In this document: one piece after another, positions 1-7,484 of the stretch
Position numbering within the stretch: position 1 is the first letter of the stretch
Layout of the letters: each line of letters begins with the position of its first letter
Assembly (NCBI GenBank): GCA_002402465.1
Contig: DHFW01000006.1
Location: 1-54,130, forward strand
Length of the DNA stretch: 54,130 bases
Direction: 5' to 3'
DNA from: Bacteroidales bacterium UBA4814
GTDB lineage: Bacteria; Bacteroidota; Bacteroidia; Bacteroidales; UBA7960
The notes under the pieces: generated by a model
Told to the model about the DNA's origin: nothing
The model's input: the letters and a program-made list of their open reading frames with translations, nothing else
Database searches by the model: none
Program-made: the position numbers and the translations under genes

Positions 1-22
1 AATTTTAGTCGGACACTACTGA
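1..22. mobile_element. End of an insertion sequence (terminal inverted repeat)
   Basis: Bases 8-22 are the exact reverse complement of bases 53734-53748, where a second IS copy begins. The match continues, with one mismatch, for about 5 further bases towards the window edge. This is therefore the right-hand end of an IS copy lying mostly outside the window, in the same orientation as the copy at the far end. Only the repeat is visible, so target-site duplications cannot be checked. Confidence 0.75.
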
Positions 23-185
23 TAATTTATGACGAAACAAGAAAACACAGCAGGTAACATCGTATATAAAACATTTGGCAGTCAGTGTGTTATGAAACAT
101 TTCAGCTCGTATCAAAAGTACTTGTAACTTGACAGGAAAGAGCTTCGAAATGCCAAACGTTTCATATACGTAACCGTTGAACTAA

Positions 186-207
186 ACCGCCCCCTTTCGG
201 AGGCGGT
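186..207. repeat. GC-rich hairpin upstream of the integrase remnant
   Basis: The arms ACCGCC and GGCGGT, with two further C-G pairs after one mismatch, enclose a TTTC loop. The GC-rich stem stands out in AT-rich surroundings. It has no clear T-tract, so it is not an obvious terminator. Together with the inverted repeat at 213-251 it directly precedes the integrase fragment and may be a remnant of a mobile-element control or recombination region. Confidence 0.5.
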
Positions 208-212
208 AATTT

Positions 213-251
213 GATGGTAATTTTAGGGCGTAAACTTTAAAACCTACCATC
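213..251. repeat. 7-bp inverted repeat ending next to an integrase start codon
   Basis: GATGGTA (213-219) and TACCATC (245-251) are perfect inverted copies 25 bp apart. The right arm abuts the ATG at 252. This could be an operator or cruciform of a lost mobile element. No function can be assigned. Confidence 0.4.
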
Positions 252-350
252 ATGAATAGAAATCCTTCTTGTTTTATTGTACAGCTGGTCAGGGAATTAC
301 AGCTCAGGTACTATAGTCCAAGGACTATTCAGACCTATATTCAATCGTAG
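252..350 (+). pseudogene. N-terminal fragment of a tyrosine recombinase/integrase
   Basis: An ATG opens a 32-residue reading frame whose second half (ELQLRYYSPRTIQTYIQS) resembles the start of the SAM-like DNA-binding domain of XerC/D-type integrases, which commonly carry an LR-x-YSP-x-T-x-x-x-Y pattern. The frame stops at 348-350, exactly where an 11-bp tandem repeat begins. The core-binding and catalytic domains are absent. It is best read as a decayed remnant between the IS end and prfC. The family call rests on about 18 residues and is tentative. Confidence 0.5.
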
Positions 351-372
351 TTCAATCGTAGTTTAGTCGTAT
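340..372. repeat. 11-bp tandem repeat, two exact copies and one degenerate copy
   Basis: TTCAATCGTAG occurs at 340-350 and again at 351-361. A third degenerate unit (8 of 11 bases) follows at 362-372. The first unit carries the stop codon of the integrase fragment, so slippage or recombination here may have ended the frame. The stretch from 373 to 499 shows no gene that I can support. Confidence 0.6.
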
Positions 373-499
373 GGCTGCGTTTAAACCTTTTGTAAACCAC
401 GAATAAAATTAGTGTTAGATAAATACTTGAAGCGTTCCAAAACAGGTTCAAATGGGATCTGTTTGAAGAACCAGGAACCTTTTTTAAGAAAGGGGCCCG

Positions 500-2074
500 C
501 TAAAATTCCGAAGTAAAATAGAAATTGATTTCAGGATATGCTTCTCTGGCAATTTTTAGCTGCCATTCACTTTCAGCAAGGAACACGGGTCGGTTTTCCT
601 TGTCGAAAGCAATGTTGTGGCCCCTGGTGGAAGTGAATTTCTTTAGCATTTCGCCATTTTTTGAGGTAAACCAGCAGGCTTTGTATAGATTCATATGGTG
701 GAAAGAGCAGGTGGCCCCGTATTCGTGCAGTAATCTGAACTGAATGACCTCAAACTGCAATTCACCCACCGTGCCGATAATTTTTGTGTTTCCCGGCTGT
801 TTAATAAACAGTTGGGCAACCCCTTCGTCGGTAAGCTGCCTGATGCCTTTTTCCAGTTGCTTGGTTTTCATGGGGTCGCGGTTTACCACTTCCTTGAAGA
901 TTTCGGGCGAGAAACTCGGGATTCCCCGGAATGAAAGGAGCTCGCCTTCGGTAAGGGTGTCGCCAATTTTGAAATTTCCGGTGTCGTAAAGTCCGACCAC
1001 ATCGCCGGGGAAGGCCTCGTCGATGATGCTTTTGTCGCGGGCCATAAAGCTGGTGGGACTTGGAAACCGCAATTTTTTTCCGAGCCGGGTATGAAAGTAA
1101 AACTTGTTTCGTTCGAAGGTGCCCGATACGATACGGCAAAAGGCAATCCTGTTGCGGTGGTTCGGATCGAGGTTGGCATGGATCTTAAAAATGAATCCTG
1201 AGAATTCTTTTTCCGCCGGTAATACCTCACGTTGGTCGGTTTGGCGGGGCAGCGGGGCAGGGGCTATGCGGACAAAAGTGTCGAGCAGTTCCTTTACTCC
1301 GAAATTGTTTATGGCGCTTCCGAAAAATACGGGGGCTAGGTAGGCTTCCTTGTACAAATCCTCATTAAACGGTTCATAAAGATATTCAATATACTCCACT
1401 TCTTCTATCAGTTTTTCTGCCGCTTCCTTACCAATGCGTTCCTGCAAGCTTTTATCGGTGAGGTTGTAAACTGTCATGACCTCATCCTTAATTTTTGTTT
1501 TGCTCGCCGAAAAGAACTTAATTTGTTTGTTGAGCAGGTCATAAACGCCCTGAAATTTTTGCCCTATTCCAATGGGCCAGGTAAGCGGACGGGTGTGTAT
1601 ATTCAGCTCTTTTTCAATCTCTTCGAGAAGATAGAACGGGTCTTGCCCTTCGCGGTCCAGCTTGTTTATGAAAATGATAACCGGTGTGTGCCGCAACCTG
1701 CAAACTTCCATTAGCTTGCGGGTTTGTTCTTCCACCCCTTTTACACAGTCAATAACCATGATCACGCTGTCAACGGCAGTAAGGGTTCTGTAAGTGTCTT
1801 CTGCAAAGTCCTTGTGGCCGGGAGTATCGAGAATGTTGATCTTATGCTCGTTGTATTCAAAACCCATTACAGAAGTGGCCACAGAAATGCCGCGCTGCTT
1901 TTCAATTTCCATGAAATCGGAGGTGGCCGTTTTGGTGATCTTGTTGCTCTTAACCGCACCAGCTGTTTGTATGGCACCCCCGAAAAGCAAAAGCTTCTCA
2001 GTAAGGGTGGTTTTTCCGGCATCTGGGTGACTAATAATGCCAAAGGTTCTTCTTCTTGCTATTTCTTTTCTCAA
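500..2074 (-). CDS. prfC: Peptide chain release factor 3
   Basis: This 524-residue translational GTPase releases class I release factors from the ribosome after termination. The G domain is N-terminal: a P-loop around residue 17 (SHPDAGKTTL), then DTPGHKDF as G3 and NKLD as G4. RF3-typical segments follow, such as the ITKTATSDFMEIEKQRGIS region with the G2 threonine. Length and the absence of EF-G domain IV agree with RF3 rather than EF-G or TypA. It is monocistronic and divergent from the sulfur operon. A TACCTTTG promoter element about 170 bp upstream implies a long 5' leader of roughly 160 nt. The family call is secure. Confidence 0.95.
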   Translation of the reverse strand: MRKEIARRRTFGIISHPDAGKTTLTEKLLLFGGAIQTAGAVKSNKITKTATSDFMEIEKQRGISVATSVMGFEYNEHKINILDTPGHKDFAEDTYRTLTAVDSVIMVIDCVKGVEEQTRKLMEVCRLRHTPVIIFINKLDREGQDPFYLLEEIEKELNIHTRPLTWPIGIGQKFQGVYDLLNKQIKFFSASKTKIKDEVMTVYNLTDKSLQERIGKEAAEKLIEEVEYIEYLYEPFNEDLYKEAYLAPVFFGSAINNFGVKELLDTFVRIAPAPLPRQTDQREVLPAEKEFSGFIFKIHANLDPNHRNRIAFCRIVSGTFERNKFYFHTRLGKKLRFPSPTSFMARDKSIIDEAFPGDVVGLYDTGNFKIGDTLTEGELLSFRGIPSFSPEIFKEVVNRDPMKTKQLEKGIRQLTDEGVAQLFIKQPGNTKIIGTVGELQFEVIQFRLLHEYGATCSFHHMNLYKACWFTSKNGEMLKKFTSTRGHNIAFDKENRPVFLAESEWQLKIAREAYPEINFYFTSEF

Positions 2075-2242
2075 TGCTAATATCGGTAACAGCCTGCTCC
2101 GTTTATTCGGCAGACCAGTTTAAAAAAACAATTCGGTAATAAAAACCTTATAAACATCCGGGAAGAGACAGTATGCTTCCCGAATGGAAGTTCATGGTGG
2201 GGAAATGCACAAAAATTTACCTGGATCATTCATAATGAGGCG

Positions 2243-2250
2243 CAAAGGTA
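2243..2250 (-). promoter_or_regulatory. Bacteroidota -7 promoter element of prfC
   Basis: On the minus strand this reads TACCTTTG, a match to the TAnnTTTG consensus. No TTTG -33 element was found at the usual spacing. It lies in the 469-bp divergent gap between prfC and the sulfur operon. Confidence 0.45.
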
Positions 2251-2337
2251 GGCGTTTTTTTTGAAACGGCTGTTGGCTAACAAAACTTGTTTTTGGAGGG
2301 TCAAACATTAAAAATATTTTCTATGCTGGTTGTAAGT

Positions 2338-2360
2338 TAATTTATAAAGATTCTAAATAA
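2338..2360. promoter_or_regulatory. Upstream palindromic operator-like site 1
   Basis: The right arm TTCTAAATAA (2351-2360) and left arm TAATTTATAA (2338-2347) are inverted copies at 8 of 10 positions, around an AGA spacer. The same arrangement recurs at 2396-2418. An 18-bp stretch (2346-2363) is repeated exactly at 2404-2421. No other copy was noticed in the window. It is probably a regulator binding site for the operon starting at 2544. Confidence 0.55.
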
Positions 2361-2395
2361 AATCATAACTTATTTTAAAACAATAACTTGACCTG

Positions 2396-2418
2396 TTGTT
2401 TAGAAAGATTCTAAATAA
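2396..2418. promoter_or_regulatory. Upstream palindromic operator-like site 2
   Basis: The arms TTGTTTAGAA (2396-2405) and TTCTAAATAA (2409-2418) pair at 9 of 10 positions around an AGA spacer. The site centre is 58 bp from site 1 and about 76 bp upstream of the predicted transcription start. That position suits an activator better than a repressor that covers the promoter. The half-site loosely recalls Fur-like boxes, but this cannot be established here. Confidence 0.6.
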
Positions 2419-2469
2419 AATTAGACCTATCTCATTGGCGATCAAATGAATAATCATGAATTTTAATTT

Positions 2470-2477
2470 TAATTTTG
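2470..2477 (+). promoter_or_regulatory. -7 promoter element of the sulfur operon
   Basis: TAATTTTG matches the TAnnTTTG consensus and lies 66 bp before the first ATG. No TTTG -33 box was seen at 19-21 bp, which would suit an activator-dependent promoter using the palindromes upstream. Confidence 0.4.
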
Positions 2478-2543
2478 TCTGGTAAACGTCAATGTATGTA
2501 AATGTTTGCATATGTTTCTTTTTTTGTTGATATTATTTAAACT

Positions 2544-4784
2544 ATGAAAACAACCAGAAGGCAATTTATTAAAGTATCTTCTTTGTATGCAGGGGGAGTG
2601 GCCATGGCTGGCACGGGTTTGAAGGCTGCATCGGGTCTTTTGAATAACCTTGGCGGTAGTACTGGAGGCCTTTCGCGCACCCCAACTTATTGCGAAATCT
2701 GTTTCTGGCAATGTGCAGGCTGGGTATACAAAGATGACAACGGCCGGATTCAGAAGATCATTGGCAACGATGATGACCCCCACTGCAACGGAAGGCTTTG
2801 TCCGCGCGGCACTGGCGGAGTCGGAATGTACCATGATGAGGATCGCCTGAAAACACCGCTTATCAGACGGACGGTCGATGGCAAGCAGGTTTTCGAAGAA
2901 GCCACTTGGGAGGAAGCCCTGGATTTCATTGCTGAAAAGATGAAAACAATTGCCAAGGAGTATGGTCCTGAATGCGTAGTGCTGTTTAGCCATGGTTCTG
3001 GGGGTGCCCATTTGGGGCATATGCTTAAGGCCTTTGGCTCGCAATCCATCTCTGCTCCATCGTTTGCCCAGTGCCGTGGCCCTCGCGAAGTGGCCTTCCT
3101 GACCACTTTTGGCGATATCGTTTATTCGCCCGAAAGGACCGATATCCGCGATTCCCGTTGCCTGGTGTTTATAGGTTATCACCTGGGAGAAAACATGCAC
3201 AACGGGCAGGTACAGGAAATGTCTGATGCCATTGACAAAGGAGCTACCATTATTACAGTGGACCCAAGATTCTCTGTGGCCGCCAGTAAATCGAAATACT
3301 GGTTGCCCATTAAACCTGCCACAGACCTGGCGCTGCTGTTATCGTGGATACATGTGCTGATAGAGAACGGCTGGTACGACAAGGAATATGTGGAGAAATA
3401 TACCTTTGGTTTTGAGCAGCTTCGCGAGCATGTGAGGCAATATACCCCTGAGTGGGCTTATGGCATAACCACCATCGATCCGAATGTGATCAGGCGCACT
3501 GCCAAGGAAATGTATGATGCATCGCCGGCAGTTATTGTGCACCCCGGCCGGCATACCACCTGGTATGGGGATGATACCCAGCGCCTGAGGGCAGTGGCCA
3601 TCCTGAATGCCATTCTGGGGTCATGGGGCAGAAGAGGTGGTTTTTACTTCCCCGAAAGGGTTCAGTTCCCTGAATATCCAACCCCACCTTATCCGGTTCC
3701 CAAGCGGCTTCCTGCTGAGGCTTATGCCGGAAAATATAACCTGGCCAATGAAGTAGTAAGCAATGGCATTTGCGACGCTACCATACCCTCGGTAGATTCG
3801 GATTGTAACTTTAAGGTTTGGCTGGTAAACGGCACCAATCTGATGCTTGCCCTGCCCGACCAGAGAAAAACACTGGAAGCTATCCAGGCCCTTGAACTGC
3901 TTGTGGTGATCGATACCATGCCGGTCGAAATTACCGGGTATGCCGATGTGGTGCTTCCAGAATGTACCTTCCTTGAGCGCTACGACATGATCAGGGTTTC
4001 GAGACACCGCGAACCTACCCTCGCTTTGCGCATGCCTGCTACCGAACCAAAATACCATTCAAAGCCCGGCGACTGGATAGCCCGTGAACTGGGTATTCGA
4101 CTTGGACTCGAGGCTTATTTCCCATGGAAGGACATGGAAGAACATCTTGACTGGCAACTGAAGCAAGTGGGCTCTTCCCTCGAGGAAATGAAAAGAATTG
4201 GGGTGAAGAAATTTCCCAGACAATACGATGACCTTTACCTGCATGAAGGTGAGGACTTTTTCTTCAACACCAATACCGGAAAAATTGAATTGTACTCGAC
4301 CGATATGGAAGAAGAAGGTTTTCCGCCACTGCCTGTTTACACCGAGCATGAACAGCCGCCGGAAGGTTTTTATCGCTTGAATTACGGAAGGGCACCCATG
4401 CACACCTTTGGGCGCACTGCCAACAACCCCAACCTTACCGATCTGATGGATGAAAACACCCTTTGGGTGAATCCCAAAGTGGCCAATCTTTGGGGGCTTG
4501 AAAACGACCAGTACATCAAGCTCAGAAACCAGGATGGCATTGTGTCCACCTTTTCCATCAAGGTTAGAATAACTGAACGCATACGTTGGGACAGTGTTTA
4601 CATGGTGCATGGCTTTGGGCATGACAATAAAAAACTTTCCCGGGCCCACGGAAGGGGCATTAACGACACCGAGCTGATCACCAATGTTAAAACTGACCCG
4701 GTGATGGGAGGAACCGGTATGCGCAGCAATTTCGTGACATTTGTTTTTGAAAATAAAACCGTTGGAAAGGAGGCTGAAGCATGA
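2544..4784 (+). CDS. Molybdopterin oxidoreductase catalytic subunit (polysulfide/thiosulfate reductase-like, PsrA/PhsA type)
   Basis: This 746-residue protein is the catalytic subunit of a complex-iron-sulfur molybdoenzyme, expected in the periplasm. It begins with a Tat signal (TRRQFIKVSS, residues 4-13) and a hydrophobic alanine/glycine stretch. A [4Fe-4S] motif follows with C50, C53, C57 and C86. Cys177 (SFAQCRGPRE) is a plausible Mo ligand, as in PsrA/PhsA. The C-terminal quarter looks like a molybdopterin-dinucleotide binding domain (GRAPMHTFGRTANNP). The stop overlaps the next start in ATGA. Neighbouring B and C subunits and sulfur-handling genes favour polysulfide, sulfur, thiosulfate or tetrathionate as substrate. 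An arsenate or other anion substrate cannot be excluded from sequence alone. Confidence 0.88.
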   Translation: MKTTRRQFIKVSSLYAGGVAMAGTGLKAASGLLNNLGGSTGGLSRTPTYCEICFWQCAGWVYKDDNGRIQKIIGNDDDPHCNGRLCPRGTGGVGMYHDEDRLKTPLIRRTVDGKQVFEEATWEEALDFIAEKMKTIAKEYGPECVVLFSHGSGGAHLGHMLKAFGSQSISAPSFAQCRGPREVAFLTTFGDIVYSPERTDIRDSRCLVFIGYHLGENMHNGQVQEMSDAIDKGATIITVDPRFSVAASKSKYWLPIKPATDLALLLSWIHVLIENGWYDKEYVEKYTFGFEQLREHVRQYTPEWAYGITTIDPNVIRRTAKEMYDASPAVIVHPGRHTTWYGDDTQRLRAVAILNAILGSWGRRGGFYFPERVQFPEYPTPPYPVPKRLPAEAYAGKYNLANEVVSNGICDATIPSVDSDCNFKVWLVNGTNLMLALPDQRKTLEAIQALELLVVIDTMPVEITGYADVVLPECTFLERYDMIRVSRHREPTLALRMPATEPKYHSKPGDWIARELGIRLGLEAYFPWKDMEEHLDWQLKQVGSSLEEMKRIGVKKFPRQYDDLYLHEGEDFFFNTNTGKIELYSTDMEEEGFPPLPVYTEHEQPPEGFYRLNYGRAPMHTFGRTANNPNLTDLMDENTLWVNPKVANLWGLENDQYIKLRNQDGIVSTFSIKVRITERIRWDSVYMVHGFGHDNKKLSRAHGRGINDTELITNVKTDPVMGGTGMRSNFVTFVFENKTVGKEAEA

Positions 4785-5317
4785 GGTATGCAATGGCTGT
4801 AGATACCAAAAAATGCGTAGGTTGCAGCGACTGTGTGGTGGCTTGCCAGACCGAAAATAACGTGCCTATTGGCTATTGCCGCGACTGGATCGTTGAGGTG
4901 ACCGATGGCACCTACCCGCAACTGGAAATTGAGATTCGTTCGGAGCGTTGCAATCATTGCGAAAATGCACCTTGCGTGCGTTGCTGCCCTACGGGTGCAA
5001 GCCATTACAGCGACGGGGGCACAGTACTGGTTAAGAAGTACCATTGCATTGGCTGCGGGGCCTGTATTGCTTCCTGCCCCTACGATGCCCGCTTTCCGCA
5101 TCCCGATGGCTACGTTGATAAGTGTACCTTTTGCCTCGACAACAGGGTGAAGAAAGGTATGGACCCTGCCTGCGTGAGTGTTTGCCCAACCAAGTGCATG
5201 TATTTTGGCGACCTCGACGATCCACGCAGTCCCGTTTCACAGATACTGAAAAAGAGAAAATACAAAACCCTGATTCCAGAGGCCGGTACCAAGCCGCATT
5301 TGTATTTTCTGATTTAA
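4781..5317 (+). CDS. Ferredoxin-type electron-transfer subunit (PsrB/PhsB/NrfC-like)
   Basis: This 178-residue protein should pass electrons between the membrane subunit and the catalytic subunit. It has four cysteine clusters typical of the family: CVGCSDC near the N-terminus, CNHCENAPC, CIGCGAC, and CTFC with CVSVC. These can hold four [4Fe-4S] centres. It has no signal peptide of its own, as expected for a partner co-exported with a Tat-bearing catalytic subunit. Its ATG overlaps the upstream stop by 4 bp, indicating translational coupling. The length is usual for the family. The specific enzyme type is taken from context. Confidence 0.9.
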   Translation: MRYAMAVDTKKCVGCSDCVVACQTENNVPIGYCRDWIVEVTDGTYPQLEIEIRSERCNHCENAPCVRCCPTGASHYSDGGTVLVKKYHCIGCGACIASCPYDARFPHPDGYVDKCTFCLDNRVKKGMDPACVSVCPTKCMYFGDLDDPRSPVSQILKKRKYKTLIPEAGTKPHLYFLI

Positions 5318-5361
5318 CCTTTGTCAGATAAAATTATGAACGACAAAATTTCGAAATTGAA

Positions 5362-6303
5362 ATGAGAGAGGAAATCATCACCAGCGGACGCATGAACCCC
5401 ATGATTGATCCGCAACTGCACATCTGGCACTGGCATATTCCCCTGTATCTGTTTCTGGGAGGGCTGGCCGCCGGTATTCTTTTCTTCGCCGCTCTGTACA
5501 CCATTCTTGGCAAAGAAAAAGAAAACCCAACAGCGGTAAAAATTGCTCCGTTTATAACTCCCATTTTGCTTGTGGTGGGTCTTTTTGCACTTTTTCTTGA
5601 CCTGAACCACCAGGCATACTTTTGGCGGCTTTACACCACCATCAGGCTCGAATCGCCCATGTCGTGGGGCGCATGGACACTCATGGTGGTTACGCCTATT
5701 TCATTCATTTGGTGCGCATTGAACATAAAAGAGATCTTTCCGCGCTGGGAATGGAAATTCAAGTTTTTGTACGATCTGGATGCGTTTTTCCGCAAACACC
5801 TGATTACCATGTCGTGGATTCTGCTCATCTTTTCCCTAATCCTTGGCATGTACACCGGCATCCTGTTTTCGGCTTTCAACGCCCGTCCGCTTTGGAACAC
5901 TTCTATCCTCGGGCCCTTGTTCCTTACTTCAGGCTTGTCAACCGGCGCGGCTGCCATCATTTTAATGAGCAAGTCGCATGAAGAGCGATTGCGGTTTGCA
6001 CGCATTGACATTATGCTGATAGGGATTGAAATGTTTCTGATTGTGCACATGTTTATGGGCTTCCTGGCAAGCACACAGGTGCACATCGAGGCAGCCGGGC
6101 TTTTCCTGGGTGGTCCGTACACCACCCCATTCTGGCTTTTTGTGTTTACTTTGGGTTTGGCTTTTCCTGCAATACTCGAAGTGCTTGAACTGCGAAAATT
6201 CAAGGTTCCGTATATGATCGCACCTATGCTGGTGTTAATGGGCGGCCTGTTGTTCCGTTTTATCATTGCCTATGCCGGACAGGCCAGCCGCTGGCTTTAC
6301 TAA
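5362..6303 (+). CDS. NrfD/PsrC-like membrane anchor and quinone-interacting subunit
   Basis: This 313-residue polytopic membrane protein has about eight hydrophobic helices, beginning with LYLFLGGLAAGILFFAAL near residue 30. It resembles the NrfD/PsrC family, which anchors the reductase dimer and exchanges electrons with menaquinol. It starts 44 bp after the ferredoxin subunit. A second possible ATG lies at codon 13 (MNPMIDPQ), and the first start is chosen only because it is in frame and close. The three genes form a complete A-B-C reductase. Which quinone and substrate are used is not visible. Confidence 0.88.
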   Translation: MREEIITSGRMNPMIDPQLHIWHWHIPLYLFLGGLAAGILFFAALYTILGKEKENPTAVKIAPFITPILLVVGLFALFLDLNHQAYFWRLYTTIRLESPMSWGAWTLMVVTPISFIWCALNIKEIFPRWEWKFKFLYDLDAFFRKHLITMSWILLIFSLILGMYTGILFSAFNARPLWNTSILGPLFLTSGLSTGAAAIILMSKSHEERLRFARIDIMLIGIEMFLIVHMFMGFLASTQVHIEAAGLFLGGPYTTPFWLFVFTLGLAFPAILEVLELRKFKVPYMIAPMLVLMGGLLFRFIIAYAGQASRWLY

Positions 6304-6332
6304 CCAAAAATTAACTTTAACCATAATTTACC

Positions 6333-6854
6333 ATGAGCGAAATAAAAAAGACAAAGTATATGAATCCTTACCTGGCCGGGGTTTTGCTTGGCCTGGTCGT
6401 GCTGTCTGCCAATATGATTTCTGGTCGCGGGCTTGGTGCCAGCGGGGCAGTAAAAAGCGCCATTGTTACAACGGTTGATGCAGTGGCTCCTGCCCACACC
6501 GAGTCATCTGAGTATTATGTGATGGCCAAAGGCACACACGGCAACCCGCTTAACAATTGGCTGGTTTACCAGGTGCTGGGGGTTTTGGTGGGTGCCTTTC
6601 TGAGTGGGGTACTTGCGCGCAGGCTCACCTGGAAAGTAGAACATAGCCCAAAGATTACCTCCAAGACCCGCCTGGTGTTTGCCCTGGCTGGGGGTGTGCT
6701 GTTTGGCTTTGGTTCACAGCTGGGCAGGGGATGCACCTCTGGCGCTGCCCTCAGCGGAATGGCCGTGTTCTCATTGGGTGGCTTCATTACCATGGCAGCC
6801 ATTTTCGGCACCGCTTTCGCCCTGGCCTACTTTTTCCGTAAACTCTGGATTTAA
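6333..6854 (+). CDS. YeeE/YedE-family half-transporter, first half
   Basis: This 173-residue membrane protein has about four hydrophobic segments and the family signature GRGCTSGAALSG with Cys134. Full-length YeeE/YedE proteins such as TsuA take up thiosulfate through conserved cysteines in two homologous halves. Here the halves are separate genes, this one and the next at 6881. A polar loop at residues 45-75 separates the first helix from the others. The 29-bp gap to the membrane subunit indicates operon membership. A role in moving reduced sulfur compounds is inferred from family and context, and the direction of transport is unknown. Confidence 0.85.
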   Translation: MSEIKKTKYMNPYLAGVLLGLVVLSANMISGRGLGASGAVKSAIVTTVDAVAPAHTESSEYYVMAKGTHGNPLNNWLVYQVLGVLVGAFLSGVLARRLTWKVEHSPKITSKTRLVFALAGGVLFGFGSQLGRGCTSGAALSGMAVFSLGGFITMAAIFGTAFALAYFFRKLWI

Positions 6855-6880
6855 TACAAACCGTTCAAACATTTTATCAT

Positions 6881-7471
6881 ATGGCTCCTTTTGTTGTTTA
6901 CGATATCATTTCTGAAAACACCAACTTATTGCTGGCGTTTTTCATTGGGATAGGTTTCGGCTTTATCCTTGAGCAGGCCGGGTTTTCTTCCAGCCGCAAG
7001 CTGGCCGGCGTCTTTTACGGTTACGATGCCGTGGTGTTAAAGGTGTTTTTCACTGCTGCCATTGTGGGCATGCTCGGGCTTTTGTTCTTCAGCCTCTTTG
7101 GCTGGGTCGATATGAGTGTGATTTATGTGAACGAAACCTACTTGTATTCAGCCATTGTGGGTGGCGTGATTATGGGTGCGGGTTTTATCATGGGCGGCTA
7201 CTGTCCCGGAACCAGCTTTTGTGCTGCCACCATCGGAAAAATCGATGCCATCGTTTTTATTGGGGGAATGTTTTTGGGCGTCTTTATTTTTGGCGAAGGA
7301 TATCCGCTTTGGAAAAACCTTTATATGGCCGAATACATGGGCTTCCCGAAAATCAGCGAGTTTTTTGGGATTAATGAAGGTATTTTCGTATTATTGGCAA
7401 TTGTAGCTGCTGTGCTTATGTTTTGGGGCGCAGAATGGGCCGAAAAAAAATTTCCCCGCGAAGAGTATTAA
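6881..7471 (+). CDS. YeeE/YedE-family half-transporter, second half
   Basis: This 196-residue membrane protein has five or six hydrophobic segments. It carries the second-half signature GGYCPGTSFCAATIG with Cys108 and Cys114, residues expected to relay sulfur species in TsuA-like transporters. It starts 26 bp after the first half and is followed after 13 bp by the rhodanese-fold gene. The pair probably assembles into one channel-like transporter, as in known two-gene (PmpA/PmpB-like) versions. The substrate is inferred to be thiosulfate or another reduced sulfur compound. Confidence 0.85.
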   Translation: MAPFVVYDIISENTNLLLAFFIGIGFGFILEQAGFSSSRKLAGVFYGYDAVVLKVFFTAAIVGMLGLLFFSLFGWVDMSVIYVNETYLYSAIVGGVIMGAGFIMGGYCPGTSFCAATIGKIDAIVFIGGMFLGVFIFGEGYPLWKNLYMAEYMGFPKISEFFGINEGIFVLLAIVAAVLMFWGAEWAEKKFPREEY

Positions 7472-7484
7472 AAAATAATGAGTT

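Noticed and set aside
2338..2418. Calling the palindromes Fur boxes
   Set aside because: The arms recall some Fur-like sites, but no Fur motif for this lineage can be confirmed from this sequence, and their upstream position fits an activator better.
2606..2620. TGGCACGGGTTTGAA as a sigma-54 promoter
   Set aside because: The spacing is one base short of the GG-N10-GC rule and it lies inside the Tat signal codons of the reductase gene.
2469..3200. Long minus-strand frame of 243 codons
   Set aside because: It lies antisense to the molybdoenzyme gene, has no family motif and mirrors its codon periodicity. The same holds for the minus frames at 4059-4793 and 20114-20884.
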